Shown one piece after another: positions 8,564 to 14,759 of a DNA stretch of 24,431 nucleotides. How positions within the stretch are numbered: position 1 is the first letter of the stretch; every line of letters starts with the position of its first letter. The position numbers and the translations under genes are program-made. Location of the stretch: positions 1 through 24,431 of the IMG/VR virus record IMGVR_UViG_3300020205_002612; one strand, written 5' to 3'. The notes beneath the pieces were generated by a model. That model saw nothing but the letters and a program-made list of their open reading frames with translations, ran no database searches and was not told where the DNA came from. The DNA is from a virus.

Positions 8564-8595
8564 GAGCAACAGGACTATTGACTAGTCCTGTTCTC
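8564..8595. terminator. Stem-loop after the GroES-like gene
   Basis: A perfect 10-bp stem, AACAGGACTA (8568-8577) with TAGTCCTGTT (8583-8592), has a TTGAC loop. It extends by GAG/CTC (8564-8566 / 8593-8595) across one bulged C. No T-run follows on the plus strand, so Rho-independent termination is uncertain; it may act as an mRNA 3'-end stabiliser. The loop contains the -35 box of the next promoter. Confidence 0.65.
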
Positions 8596-8606
8596 ACCTT
8601 TATAAT
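8578..8606 (+). promoter_or_regulatory. Sigma-70 (early-type) promoter overlapping the hairpin
   Basis: TTGACT (8578-8583), 17 bases, then TATAAT (8601-8606): 11 of 12 consensus bases with ideal spacing. The -35 lies in the hairpin loop. The predicted start, around 8613, sits just at the AAGGAG ribosome site before ATG 8625. It probably drives the small membrane proteins, clamp loader and dCMP deaminase. Confidence 0.7.
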
Positions 8607-8624
8607 AGCATAAAGGAGACCTCT

Positions 8625-8768
8625 ATGTTTTTACTACATTTAGTACTTACAGCACTGGCAGTGTATTTTGCCAAACAAGCGTACGACAATTACAGAATTC
8701 ATTGGGCAATGTTTTGGTCATTTTTGGTTGGCTGGGATCTCCACGTATTACTCACAACAACATTATAA
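8625..8768 (+). CDS. Small membrane protein, 47 aa
   Basis: ATG 8625 is preceded by AAGGAG at 8613-8618 with good spacing. The product has two hydrophobic stretches, MFLLHLVLTALAVYFA and then WAMFWSFLVGW up to VLLTTTL, separated by a polar KQAYDNYRIH linker. A two-pass inner-membrane topology is likely. It is the first gene after the promoter at 8578 and lies nine bases before another small membrane protein. It is not a recognised family. An early host-takeover or superinfection role is possible but only a guess. Confidence 0.65.
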   Translation: MFLLHLVLTALAVYFAKQAYDNYRIHWAMFWSFLVGWDLHVLLTTTL

Positions 8769-8777
8769 GGAAAAATC

Positions 8778-9011
8778 ATGAGCACATTTAACGAGGCTGT
8801 GGAAGAGATAAAAAAGACAAAAGAAATTTTAGAAGGGCAACCTCCTGAAATAACTAATCATCCTGATCCAAAAAAGCATCAGTACATTAGTTTTGTTAAA
8901 AGTTTTTTTAGAATTGTAGCAGGTGTTTCGCTATGCTTTGGCGAGTTTGCTATCGCAGGCGGGTTATTCATTGTTGCAGAAGTATTAGGCATCGCAGAGG
9001 AATTGGTATGA
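8778..9011 (+). CDS. Small membrane protein, 77 aa
   Basis: The N-terminal half is soluble and charged (NEAVEEIKKTKEILEG). The C-terminal half (residues 38-72) is one or two hydrophobic helices, FVKSFFRIVAGVSLCFGEF and IAGGLFIVAEVLGIAEEL. It starts nine bases after the previous stop with an SD-like aagga, and its stop overlaps the clamp-loader start (ATGA), so it is coupled to replication-gene expression. No family recognised. Confidence 0.65.
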   Translation: MSTFNEAVEEIKKTKEILEGQPPEITNHPDPKKHQYISFVKSFFRIVAGVSLCFGEFAIAGGLFIVAEVLGIAEELV

Positions 9012-9922
9012 AAGAACTTTGGGTAGAGAAATATCGCCCTTCTAAAATTGACGGGTATGTCTTTAGAGACGCTCATCAACGATCACAAGTAGAGAGTTGG
9101 ATTAAGCAAGGCACAATTCCTCACTTGTTGTTTAGTGGTAATGCGGGTATTGGTAAAACAACTCTTGCAAAAATACTGTTTAATGAATTAGATGTTAATC
9201 CATTAGACTTGTTAGAAATTAATGCATCGCGTACAAACTCAGTTGAAGACGTTCGTGATAAAATTGTTAACTTTGTCCAAATGATTCCGTTTGGTGATTT
9301 TAAGGTAGTACTATTAGATGAAGCAGATTATTTGTCACCTAACGCCCAAGCGGCTTTACGTGGGGTTATGGAAGAGTATCACACTACTGCTAGGTTTATA
9401 CTTACTTGTAACTATCCCAACAGAATTATACCGGCTTTGCACAGCAGATGCCAGGGTTTTCATATCGAACGAGTTGATATTACTGAGTTCACTGCTCGTG
9501 TTGCTACCATACTTGTGGAAGAGAACGTAGAATTTGATTTAGATACACTAGACACGTTTGTTAAAGCAACGTATCCAGACTTGCGTAAATGCATCAATAC
9601 AGTTCAAATGAACAGTATGGACAGTAAATTGCATACTCCTGAAAAAGGCGATACTGGAGAACAAGATTATAAACTTGAAATGGTGCAATTATTCAAAGCT
9701 GGTAAAATCAGCGAAGCACGTAAACTTGTTTGTAGCCAAGCTCGTCCAGAAGAAATGGAAGAGATCTATCGATGGCTGTACGACAATATTGCAATCTTTG
9801 GTGATGAAGAAAAACAAAACAAGGCTATTCTCATTATCAAGCAAGGACTAGTTGACCATACATTAGTAATCGACGTAGAAATTAATTTGGCGGCTACACT
9901 AATTAGATTGGCAATGCTTTGA
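9008..9922 (+). CDS. 44: Sliding-clamp loader large subunit (T4 gp44-like AAA+ ATPase)
   Basis: A 304-residue protein, close to T4 gp44 (319). The start at ATG 9008 fits the family N-terminus (KELWVEKYRPSKIDGYV) and follows an AGAGG site; an upstream in-frame ATG at 8933 would add unrelated sequence. Walker A GNAGIGKTT is at residues 44-52, Walker B VVLLDEAD around 100-106, and the clamp-loader SRC motif (HSRCQGF, arginine finger) at about 146-148. A helical collar region follows. It would load the gp45-like clamp onto DNA for replication and, in T4-type phages, for late transcription. The partner gp62 is not in this window. The stop overlaps the TTG start of the next gene. Confidence 0.9.
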   Translation: MKELWVEKYRPSKIDGYVFRDAHQRSQVESWIKQGTIPHLLFSGNAGIGKTTLAKILFNELDVNPLDLLEINASRTNSVEDVRDKIVNFVQMIPFGDFKVVLLDEADYLSPNAQAALRGVMEEYHTTARFILTCNYPNRIIPALHSRCQGFHIERVDITEFTARVATILVEENVEFDLDTLDTFVKATYPDLRKCINTVQMNSMDSKLHTPEKGDTGEQDYKLEMVQLFKAGKISEARKLVCSQARPEEMEEIYRWLYDNIAIFGDEEKQNKAILIIKQGLVDHTLVIDVEINLAATLIRLAML

Positions 9923-10347
9923 AGACAAAATTAAAATTAGCCTATATGAAGACCGCAGAAACATTTGCGGAACTAAGTCATGCACGTAGACTTCATGTAG
10001 GTGCTATTGTAGTCAAAGATGATAGAATTATTAGTATCGGCTACAATGGTATGCCAGCAGGTTGGGATAACGATTGTGAAGATACTATCCAACATAGTGA
10101 TGATACAGTTACATTAAAAAGTAAACCAGAGGTGTTACATGCAGAAACTAATGCTATTGCTAAACTTGCGAAAAGTACAGAATCGGGTGATGGGGCTGTA
10201 TTGTTTGTTACTCATAGTCCATGCCTGGACTGTGCAAAACTTATATTTCAAAGTGGCATTCGTAGTGTATTCTATCGTAACAGTTATCGTAGTATTGATG
10301 GTACTACGTTCCTTGAACGATCAGGCGTTACAGTAGAACAAGTATAA
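9919..10347 (+). CDS. Deoxycytidylate (dCMP) deaminase
   Basis: A 142-residue zinc deaminase converting dCMP to dUMP for dTTP synthesis during phage replication. The zinc site is complete: HAE at residues 74-76 (His ligand and catalytic Glu) and PCLDC at 101-105 (two Cys ligands). The substrate-side motif GYNGMPAGWDNDCED (about 41-55) is typical of the phage/bacterial family. The start is TTG 9919, overlapping the clamp-loader stop; it keeps the usual N-terminal helix before the AELSHARRLHVGAIV strand. ATG 9946 is an alternative that would cut into that helix. The gene ends at a bidirectional terminator. Confidence 0.9.
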   Translation: MKTKLKLAYMKTAETFAELSHARRLHVGAIVVKDDRIISIGYNGMPAGWDNDCEDTIQHSDDTVTLKSKPEVLHAETNAIAKLAKSTESGDGAVLFVTHSPCLDCAKLIFQSGIRSVFYRNSYRSIDGTTFLERSGVTVEQV

Positions 10348-10372
10348 AAAGGACCCGAAGGTCCTTTTTTTA
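10346..10372. terminator. Bidirectional intrinsic terminator between dCMP deaminase and phoH
   Basis: The GGACC / GGTCC stem (10351-10355, 10360-10364) has a CGAA tetraloop. It is flanked by an A-run on the left and a T-run on the right, extending the stem by A-T pairs. It therefore serves both converging genes. Confidence 0.9.
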
Positions 10373-11086
10373 TGAGTCACCGTAGATTGCTAGTATCTCC
10401 TTAACAGCGTTATGTCGTTCGATGTCCTTGTGATCAAACTCGATAATATCAATATGTTTTAACGATTTCCCTGCAAGCAGGTTACAAAAATCAATTAAAC
10501 CATTATCATTCATTCTGTCTGCCTGAGCCAAATCCCCTGTGACTACCATCTTGGATCCTTCGCCAAGTCTTGTAAGTAGCATCTTCATTTGATTCACTGT
10601 GGTATTTTGACACTCATCAGCAATAATGTATGCGTTTTTAAATGTGCGGCCACGCATGTACGCAAGTGGGCTTATCTCGATAACACCTTCCTCCAACATC
10701 TTTGCGATGTCTTTTTGTTGATAATATTCCGCAAACACGTCAAATATAGGTCTTGTCCACGGCGCCATCTTTTCATTTAGCGTGCCTGGTAAAAATCCTA
10801 AATCTTCATCTACGGAAACGGCGGGTCTTGTAACAACTATTTTATCAACAATACCTTCTTGGAATAGCTTAATTCCGTGTTGTACAGCCAACATAGTTTT
10901 ACCCGTACCGGCTGGGCCGATAGCAAATACTATGTTTGTACTGTCATCTTGGAGTTTTTGTATATAAGCCTTTTGATTAGCATTACGTGGATACAGGCTC
11001 ACACGTTGCTTCTTCTGCGGAAGATACGGTTGAAAATCAATTACCTTAACGTCTGATGTAAAGCGTTTTTTCACTCTTTTTGTCAT
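10370..11086 (-). CDS. phoH: PhoH-like ATPase
   Basis: A 238-residue P-loop protein. Walker A GPAGTGKT is at residues 57-64, the VVTRPAV motif at about 84-90, the Walker B-like YIIADECQN at 153-161, and a sensor-like VVTGDLAQAD near 196. All are diagnostic of PhoH, a family very common in marine phages. Its biochemical role in phages is unsettled; RNA-related helicase/ATPase functions have been proposed for bacterial homologues. It is the only minus-strand gene in the window. ATG at 11086 follows an AGGAGAA site. It shares the terminator at 10346 with dCMP deaminase, and its upstream region holds a late-type motif and a hairpin. Confidence 0.92.
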   Translation of the reverse strand: MTKRVKKRFTSDVKVIDFQPYLPQKKQRVSLYPRNANQKAYIQKLQDDSTNIVFAIGPAGTGKTMLAVQHGIKLFQEGIVDKIVVTRPAVSVDEDLGFLPGTLNEKMAPWTRPIFDVFAEYYQQKDIAKMLEEGVIEISPLAYMRGRTFKNAYIIADECQNTTVNQMKMLLTRLGEGSKMVVTGDLAQADRMNDNGLIDFCNLLAGKSLKHIDIIEFDHKDIERHNAVKEILAIYGDS

Positions 11087-11115
11087 CTAGTTGTTCTCCT
11101 ACTCTTTTTAAGAAA

Positions 11116-11158
11116 GTAGGACTTGTAGCGACCGCCTCGATAACTACAGAGGTCCTAC
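11116..11158. other. Imperfect hairpin in the phoH leader region
   Basis: GTAGGAC (11116-11122) pairs with GTCCTAC (11152-11158) and TGTAG (11124-11128) with CTACA (11144-11148). The apex can close further with CGA/TCG. On the minus strand it would begin at about the first base of a transcript from the late-type motif at 11164-11170, forming a 5'-terminal stem-loop on the phoH mRNA, with the ribosome site left free. Confidence 0.5.
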
Positions 11159-11163
11159 ACTAT

Positions 11164-11170
11164 TATTTAA
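11164..11170 (-). promoter_or_regulatory. Possible late promoter of phoH
   Basis: The minus strand reads TTAAATA followed by ATAG, similar to the other late-type motifs here. The predicted start is near 11158. No good -35/-10 pair was found for phoH. Confidence 0.35.
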
Positions 11171-11215
11171 CGAATACTGCAAATAATAAACTAATACGTT
11201 ATGATTTTAAACCAG

Positions 11216-11229
11216 CTAAATAAGTATAG
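11216..11229 (+). promoter_or_regulatory. T4-type late promoter
   Basis: CTAAATAAGTATAG fits the late core (TATAAATA with T-A-rich extension) and closely resembles sites at 19796 and 23459. It lies 19 bases before ATG 11248, with no consensus -35, as expected for a gp55-dependent promoter. Confidence 0.55.
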
Positions 11230-11247
11230 AACATTCTGGGACACGAC

Positions 11248-11826
11248 ATGTACGATATTTTAGAAGTCATACGAAATATAGACGATTTATACGAAAATAA
11301 TACCAGCTTATCTGTGCTTAAAGACTTTGAGCGTGTGCTAGATGAGATGGATTTATATGCTTACGAAAACTGGGACGACGGTGAATTAGCCTACGGCCCG
11401 CAAGTTGATCGTCATTGGATAACTGCTGGCTTTATGTGGCCCAAAGAAAAAATGCCCAATCCCATTGGAGCTAAAAGATTACAAGATTTAGGTTGCAGAA
11501 TCAAGTACGAACGCAGTCATCTAGTAGAACCCCGAAAAATTAAAACACCCGAAGACTTCAGACCAGGTACAAAGAAGGGCCGATTAGATCGCAAACCTAT
11601 ATGGATTGTTGAAATTCAAATGCCTAAAAAAATTGCATTTGATATGTATCGTGGCTACATGGATAAGATGAAAGCTGAACAAATGCCTAGCGAAGAAAAA
11701 CCAAAAGTTCCAACACCAACTATGCCAGCAGCAGGAGCAATGCCTCCAGGCGGCGCAATGCCTCCAGCAGGAGCAATGCCTCCAGCAGGTGGCGCACCGG
11801 GTGGAGCACCACCGCCAGTAGTTTAA
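11248..11826 (+). CDS. Unrecognised phage protein with GAMPP-repeat tail
   Basis: A 192-residue protein. Residues 1-50 are acidic and helical (ILEVIRNIDDLYENN, then FERVLDEMDLYAYENWDDGE). Residues 50-145 form a mixed domain with many aromatic and charged residues (HWITAGFMWPKEKMPNP; RKPIWIVEIQMPKKIAFDMY). The last 40 residues are Pro/Ala/Gly/Met-rich, with three near-identical 18-base units. It is the first gene after a late-type promoter and nine bases ahead of another unknown, which suggests a late structural or assembly role. I do not recognise a named family; similar proteins in T4-like cyanophages are remembered as conserved hypotheticals. Confidence 0.75.
   Translation: MYDILEVIRNIDDLYENNTSLSVLKDFERVLDEMDLYAYENWDDGELAYGPQVDRHWITAGFMWPKEKMPNPIGAKRLQDLGCRIKYERSHLVEPRKIKTPEDFRPGTKKGRLDRKPIWIVEIQMPKKIAFDMYRGYMDKMKAEQMPSEEKPKVPTPTMPAAGAMPPGGAMPPAGAMPPAGGAPGGAPPPVV
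11734..11787 (+). repeat. Three tandem 18-base units coding GAMPP[GA]
   Basis: Units begin at 11734, 11752 and 11770 and share GCAATGCCTCCAG. They are in frame and encode a flexible Pro/Met-rich tail. Slippage-prone repeats of this kind vary in number between relatives. Confidence 0.85.
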
Positions 11827-11834
11827 GGATAATT

Positions 11835-12563
11835 ATGATTAACGAAAGTTTAAAAGCGGCAGACTTAAGACACTTTGTTAAAAAAGTTATTGAGATTGAT
11901 AACTTTAAAAGTAAAATTGGTGACGACGAAGATATCGTTACTATTTCATTTACAGTTGATCACGAAGACCCTGCTAAAGATTTAGAAAACTTTATCGAAA
12001 TGGGTTTTGACTTTGTACTCGATGCTGATGTAAGTCCCGGCGAGCTAGATGACGGAACATATAAAGTGTATGTTGAGTTAGAAAGAAATCGTCATGTTGC
12101 AGAACAAATTAGAGAAATTCTAGACGGGGTTGAAAAAATTGCAGGTATCAACGATTTTAGATTTCGATATTTTAAAAATTTTAAAAGCCAAGAAGCTACA
12201 GAAGATAATTTAGCGGCTGCTATTCCTATGGATAAAGATACATACGATGCTGCAACTGAAAGAAGTAAATTAGATAACTTTCAAGAATTTTTTGTTAACA
12301 GTTATGCAGATGATATTAAATTACTTGACGAGTCTATTAGTTTTAAACGCAACAACGGCGACCTTGTAAAATTTAGCATTGTAACAAGTGGTACAAGGCA
12401 AGAAGTATATAACGAAATAAAAGGACCTATCATGCTAGAAAGTTCTGGCATGGCAGAGGTTATGTTTTTATCAAAGTATATCGGTAACTATAATATTACT
12501 AAGATAAGCGATACTTTTATATTTGAAAACCGCGGATGGGCCGTGGCACTAACAAGGAAATAA
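11835..12563 (+). CDS. Unrecognised phage protein, 242 aa
   Basis: ATG 11835 follows a weak aaggat site eight bases after the previous stop. The protein is soluble and acidic. Residues 1-105 look like an alpha/beta domain (LRHFVKKVIEIDNF; EDIVTISFTVDHEDP; TYKVYVELERNRH; EQIREILDGVEKIAG). Residues 130-242 form a second part with DNFQEFFVNSYADDIKLLDE and a beta-rich end (FIFENRGWAVALTRK). No Cys pairs, TM segments or catalytic motifs stand out. Pairing with the preceding gene behind one late promoter suggests a shared virion or assembly function. Function unknown. Confidence 0.7.
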   Translation: MINESLKAADLRHFVKKVIEIDNFKSKIGDDEDIVTISFTVDHEDPAKDLENFIEMGFDFVLDADVSPGELDDGTYKVYVELERNRHVAEQIREILDGVEKIAGINDFRFRYFKNFKSQEATEDNLAAAIPMDKDTYDAATERSKLDNFQEFFVNSYADDIKLLDESISFKRNNGDLVKFSIVTSGTRQEVYNEIKGPIMLESSGMAEVMFLSKYIGNYNITKISDTFIFENRGWAVALTRK

Positions 12564-12565
12564 TA

Positions 12566-13195
12566 ATGAGCAAATTTGATTTTGAATTTACACTAAACAA
12601 CTTAAAAGAAATGGTTCCAGGTAACCCACATATTGATCACTGGTATGAAGCACTATGTGAGATTTTGCCCGATTATGATATTAATACTAAACCACGTGTT
12701 GCAGCATTCATTGCCCAATGCGCCCATGAATCAGGCGGATTTAAATTCATTAAAGAAAATTTAAACTACAAAGCGGCAAGTTTACGTAAAGTGTTTCCTA
12801 AATATTTTCCAACAGACGAATTAGCAGCTCAGTATGCTAACAAAGGTGAAAAGATTGCTAATCGTGTTTACGGTGGACGTATGGGCAATGGTCCGGAAGA
12901 GTCAGGCGACGGATACAAGTATTGTGGTCGTGGATTGATCCAGCTTACCGGTAAGGACAACTATACCCGTTACGCACAAAGTTTAGAGATTAGTGTAGAA
13001 GAAGCTAGTGAGCACTTAACAACATTTGAAGGTTGTGTACAAAGTGCCGCTTGGTTCTGGGAAGCTAACAACTTAAATCAGTGGGCTGATAAGGGCGACA
13101 TCCTTACATTAACAAAACGCATTAACGGCGGCACTATTGGACTTGAAGATCGTATCAAGCATTACAACCACGCACTTCACGTCCTAGGAGATTAA
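12566..13195 (+). CDS. Endolysin, glycoside hydrolase 19-type
   Basis: A 209-residue protein with GH19 (chitinase/lysozyme-like) features. FIAQCAHESGGF (about residues 48-59) contains the catalytic-type Glu in the HE[ST]GG motif. GYKYCGRGLIQLTGKDNYTRY (about 116-136) is the family's substrate-groove signature. RINGGTIGLEDR near the end is the third conserved element. The start at ATG 12566 follows aagga; an in-frame ATG at 12536 lies inside the preceding gene and is unlikely. No signal peptide, so access to the peptidoglycan needs a holin. It leads a block with spanin and holin-like genes, which supports a cell-lysis role rather than chitin degradation. Confidence 0.88.
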   Translation: MSKFDFEFTLNNLKEMVPGNPHIDHWYEALCEILPDYDINTKPRVAAFIAQCAHESGGFKFIKENLNYKAASLRKVFPKYFPTDELAAQYANKGEKIANRVYGGRMGNGPEESGDGYKYCGRGLIQLTGKDNYTRYAQSLEISVEEASEHLTTFEGCVQSAAWFWEANNLNQWADKGDILTLTKRINGGTIGLEDRIKHYNHALHVLGD

Positions 13196-13199
13196 TATG
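13182..13199 (+). promoter_or_regulatory. RBS/start block (copy 2 of the 18-base repeat)
   Basis: This is identical to 7927-7944. Here the first 14 bases also encode the last residues and stop of the endolysin, and the AGGAG sits six bases before ATG 13197. Confidence 0.7.
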
Positions 13200-13661
13200 T
13201 GGATGATGAGCTTTGTGCCCGATGATTTCTTATTGTATGTTATTAATACAATTCTGATAGCAGGTGCTGTTGGCTCATTCCTTACGTTCTTTGCGTTGAA
13301 TAGAATTCTTCGTTGGTTTCCGGCGATTGCCCCTTACTATCTTATTTTACAAATAGTTAGTGCAGCATTATTAGTAGGCGGTATTTACTTCAAGGGCGGC
13401 TATAGTGTAGAAATTTCATGGCGTGAAAAAGTCAAAGAAGCAGAAGCTAAAGTTGCGGTTGCGGAAGAGCAAAGCAAAGAGCTTAACATCAAGTTAGAAG
13501 AAGAACGCAGGAAAAAACAAAAAGTAAAAGTAGAGTACTACAATACTGTAAAAACTGAAATTAAAGAAGTTGAAAAAATTATTAACGCTAAATGCGAAAT
13601 AGATCCGCAAGTTAATGAATTGCTTAACAAAGCTGCAACTAATCCGGGGAAAGCAAAATGA
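13197..13661 (+). CDS. i-spanin-like membrane protein with coiled coil
   Basis: A 154-residue protein with two hydrophobic segments (about 11-33 and 45-65). A highly charged heptad-rich coiled coil follows (about 73-130, KVKEAEAKVAVAEEQSKE and on) and then a short tail. The acidic N-terminus and the Arg-containing loop between the helices favour N-out/C-out topology, which would place the coiled coil in the periplasm as needed for an inner-membrane spanin. The next gene is a small lipoprotein whose start overlaps this stop (ATGA), the classic Rz/Rz1-type order. Two TM segments are one more than the usual Rz, so part could act as a holin or release domain; this is inference. Confidence 0.72.
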   Translation: MWMMSFVPDDFLLYVINTILIAGAVGSFLTFFALNRILRWFPAIAPYYLILQIVSAALLVGGIYFKGGYSVEISWREKVKEAEAKVAVAEEQSKELNIKLEEERRKKQKVKVEYYNTVKTEIKEVEKIINAKCEIDPQVNELLNKAATNPGKAK

Positions 13662-13927
13662 AAAGACTAGTATTGCTACTTCCTATAGTTTTATTAACAG
13701 GCTGTTTGGCAACAGCGCCAGTAGTGCCCAAGTGGCCTGAAGTTCCTAAAGAACTATTAGAATCTTGCCCGGATCTAAAAACATTAGAACCCGACAACAC
13801 TAAACTCAGCACTATAATCGAAACTGTAACAGACAATTATCAACAATACTACAACTGTAAAGACAGCGTAGACAGCTGGATCATGTGGTACAAGGGACAG
13901 CAGGATATTTGGAAAACACTTAAATAA
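13658..13927 (+). CDS. o-spanin-like outer-membrane lipoprotein
   Basis: An 89-residue protein with a basic N-terminus, hydrophobic core and lipobox LLTGC (Cys16), predicting signal-peptidase II processing and lipid anchoring. The mature part is short and starts Pro-rich (PVVPKWPEVP). It carries two further Cys and ends with a helix containing NYQQYYNCKDSVDSWIMWYKGQQ. Size, lipobox and position directly after a membrane coiled-coil gene match Rz1-type o-spanins. Together the pair would fuse inner and outer membranes at the last lysis step in a Gram-negative host. Confidence 0.8.
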   Translation: MKRLVLLLPIVLLTGCLATAPVVPKWPEVPKELLESCPDLKTLEPDNTKLSTIIETVTDNYQQYYNCKDSVDSWIMWYKGQQDIWKTLK

Positions 13928-13935
13928 AGTAGTAC
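13920..13935 (+). promoter_or_regulatory. Possible late promoter
   Basis: TTAAATAAAGTAGTAC overlaps the o-spanin stop and lies 17 bases before ATG 13952. It resembles the 11216 site but departs from it in the extension. Confidence 0.3.
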
Positions 13936-13951
13936 ATTAAGGAGCGAGCGC

Positions 13952-14248
13952 ATGGAAGATAGAAAAATGGTAAAGTGGTTATTAGCATTACTACTGCTAC
14001 CACTAGGATTGGCGTATTTTAGCGGTGATAGATATCGCTATCCGTGTCAAGATCCAGCAAATTGGGAAAAAGATTTCTGTAAAATGCCAGTATGTGATGT
14101 TAACAGAACTTGCCCGGAACATATTTTTAAAGGTCAACGCGACCCTAGATTAGGACCACCAAAAGATGAACCAAATAAAACAACTACTACACCGGCTCCG
14201 GCAGCGAGTTTCGGATCTACTACACAAGGAGTCAACTGTGGAAAATAA
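13952..14248 (+). CDS. Small membrane-anchored, Cys-containing protein
   Basis: A 98-residue protein. After a short charged start comes one hydrophobic segment (VKWLLALLLLPLGLAYF, about 8-24), acting as a signal anchor or uncleaved signal. The exported part is rich in Cys (YPCQDP, KDFCKMPVCD, NRTCPEH), suggesting disulfides, then a Thr/Pro/Ala tail ending in a Cys. A strong AAGGAG precedes ATG 13952. It overlaps the next gene by 11 bases. Its place in the lysis block suggests envelope function, but no family is recognised. Confidence 0.7.
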   Translation: MEDRKMVKWLLALLLLPLGLAYFSGDRYRYPCQDPANWEKDFCKMPVCDVNRTCPEHIFKGQRDPRLGPPKDEPNKTTTTPAPAASFGSTTQGVNCGK

Positions 14249-14756
14249 TAACGTACCTATGATTTATACTGAAGAGCAGTTAATGGCTCGCTTAAAATTC
14301 TTTATCGGCATTTGTCTGTCTTTGACATTGTTTGGTATTGTATTTGTTGTGCTTTACTCACTGATATTTGTAACACAACCACTTAACGCTATTAGCCCAA
14401 TTGACCAAAAGTTCTTTGAGTTGATTATTCCAATTGCTACATTCTTAACTGGTACACTATCTGGTATTATGTTAGCAGGTGGCGACAAAGATGCACAGAA
14501 ACAAGCATTAGCTGCGGCAAACAAAGGATGGGATAAGGCACCAACTCCAACAACACCGGCACCTAGCGCACCATCAAGTGGCGGGTTTGGTAGCGTTCCG
14601 TTAGGCGGAAATACTGCAAGTGGATTTGGCGCAAACGTTGGATTTACCACACCTGGTGGGTTTGGTATGTCTGGAAGTTTTACTGCTCCGGCGCCAGTTG
14701 CAACAACAGCAAGTGGAAAAGCAATAGTTCCTTCGTTCCCACAACCAGAATTATAA
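14238..14756 (+). CDS. Two-TM membrane protein with Gly/Pro-rich tail (holin candidate)
   Basis: I choose GTG 14238 because AAGGAG lies six bases upstream (14226-14231) and the product then starts ENNNVPMIYTEEQLMARL. The longer in-frame ATG at 14166 would overlap the previous gene by over 80 bases. The 172-residue product has TM1 FFIGICLSLTLFGIVFVVLY and TM2 FELIIPIATFLTGTLSGIML. A polar linker KDAQKQALAAANKGWDK and about 80 residues of Pro/Ala/Thr then Gly/Phe-rich repeats (GGFGS, ASGFGA, PGGFGM) follow. Two TMs with cytoplasmic tails are compatible with a holin, antiholin or accessory membrane protein. The assignment is uncertain. Confidence 0.65.
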   Translation: MENNNVPMIYTEEQLMARLKFFIGICLSLTLFGIVFVVLYSLIFVTQPLNAISPIDQKFFELIIPIATFLTGTLSGIMLAGGDKDAQKQALAAANKGWDKAPTPTTPAPSAPSSGGFGSVPLGGNTASGFGANVGFTTPGGFGMSGSFTAPAPVATTASGKAIVPSFPQPEL

Positions 14757-14759
14757 AAA

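Noticed and set aside
8933-9007. Upstream extension of the clamp loader to an earlier in-frame ATG
   Set aside because: The extra 25 residues are the shifted reading of the membrane gene and do not fit gp44; ATG 9008 has an SD and gives the family N-terminus.
9318-9530. Plus-strand frame inside the clamp-loader gene
   Set aside because: Out-of-frame overlap with a full-length AAA+ protein and no start signal.
14166-14237. Longer start for the 14238 membrane protein
   Set aside because: It would overlap the previous gene by over 80 bases and place a basic stretch before the TM; the GTG has a well-spaced AAGGAG.
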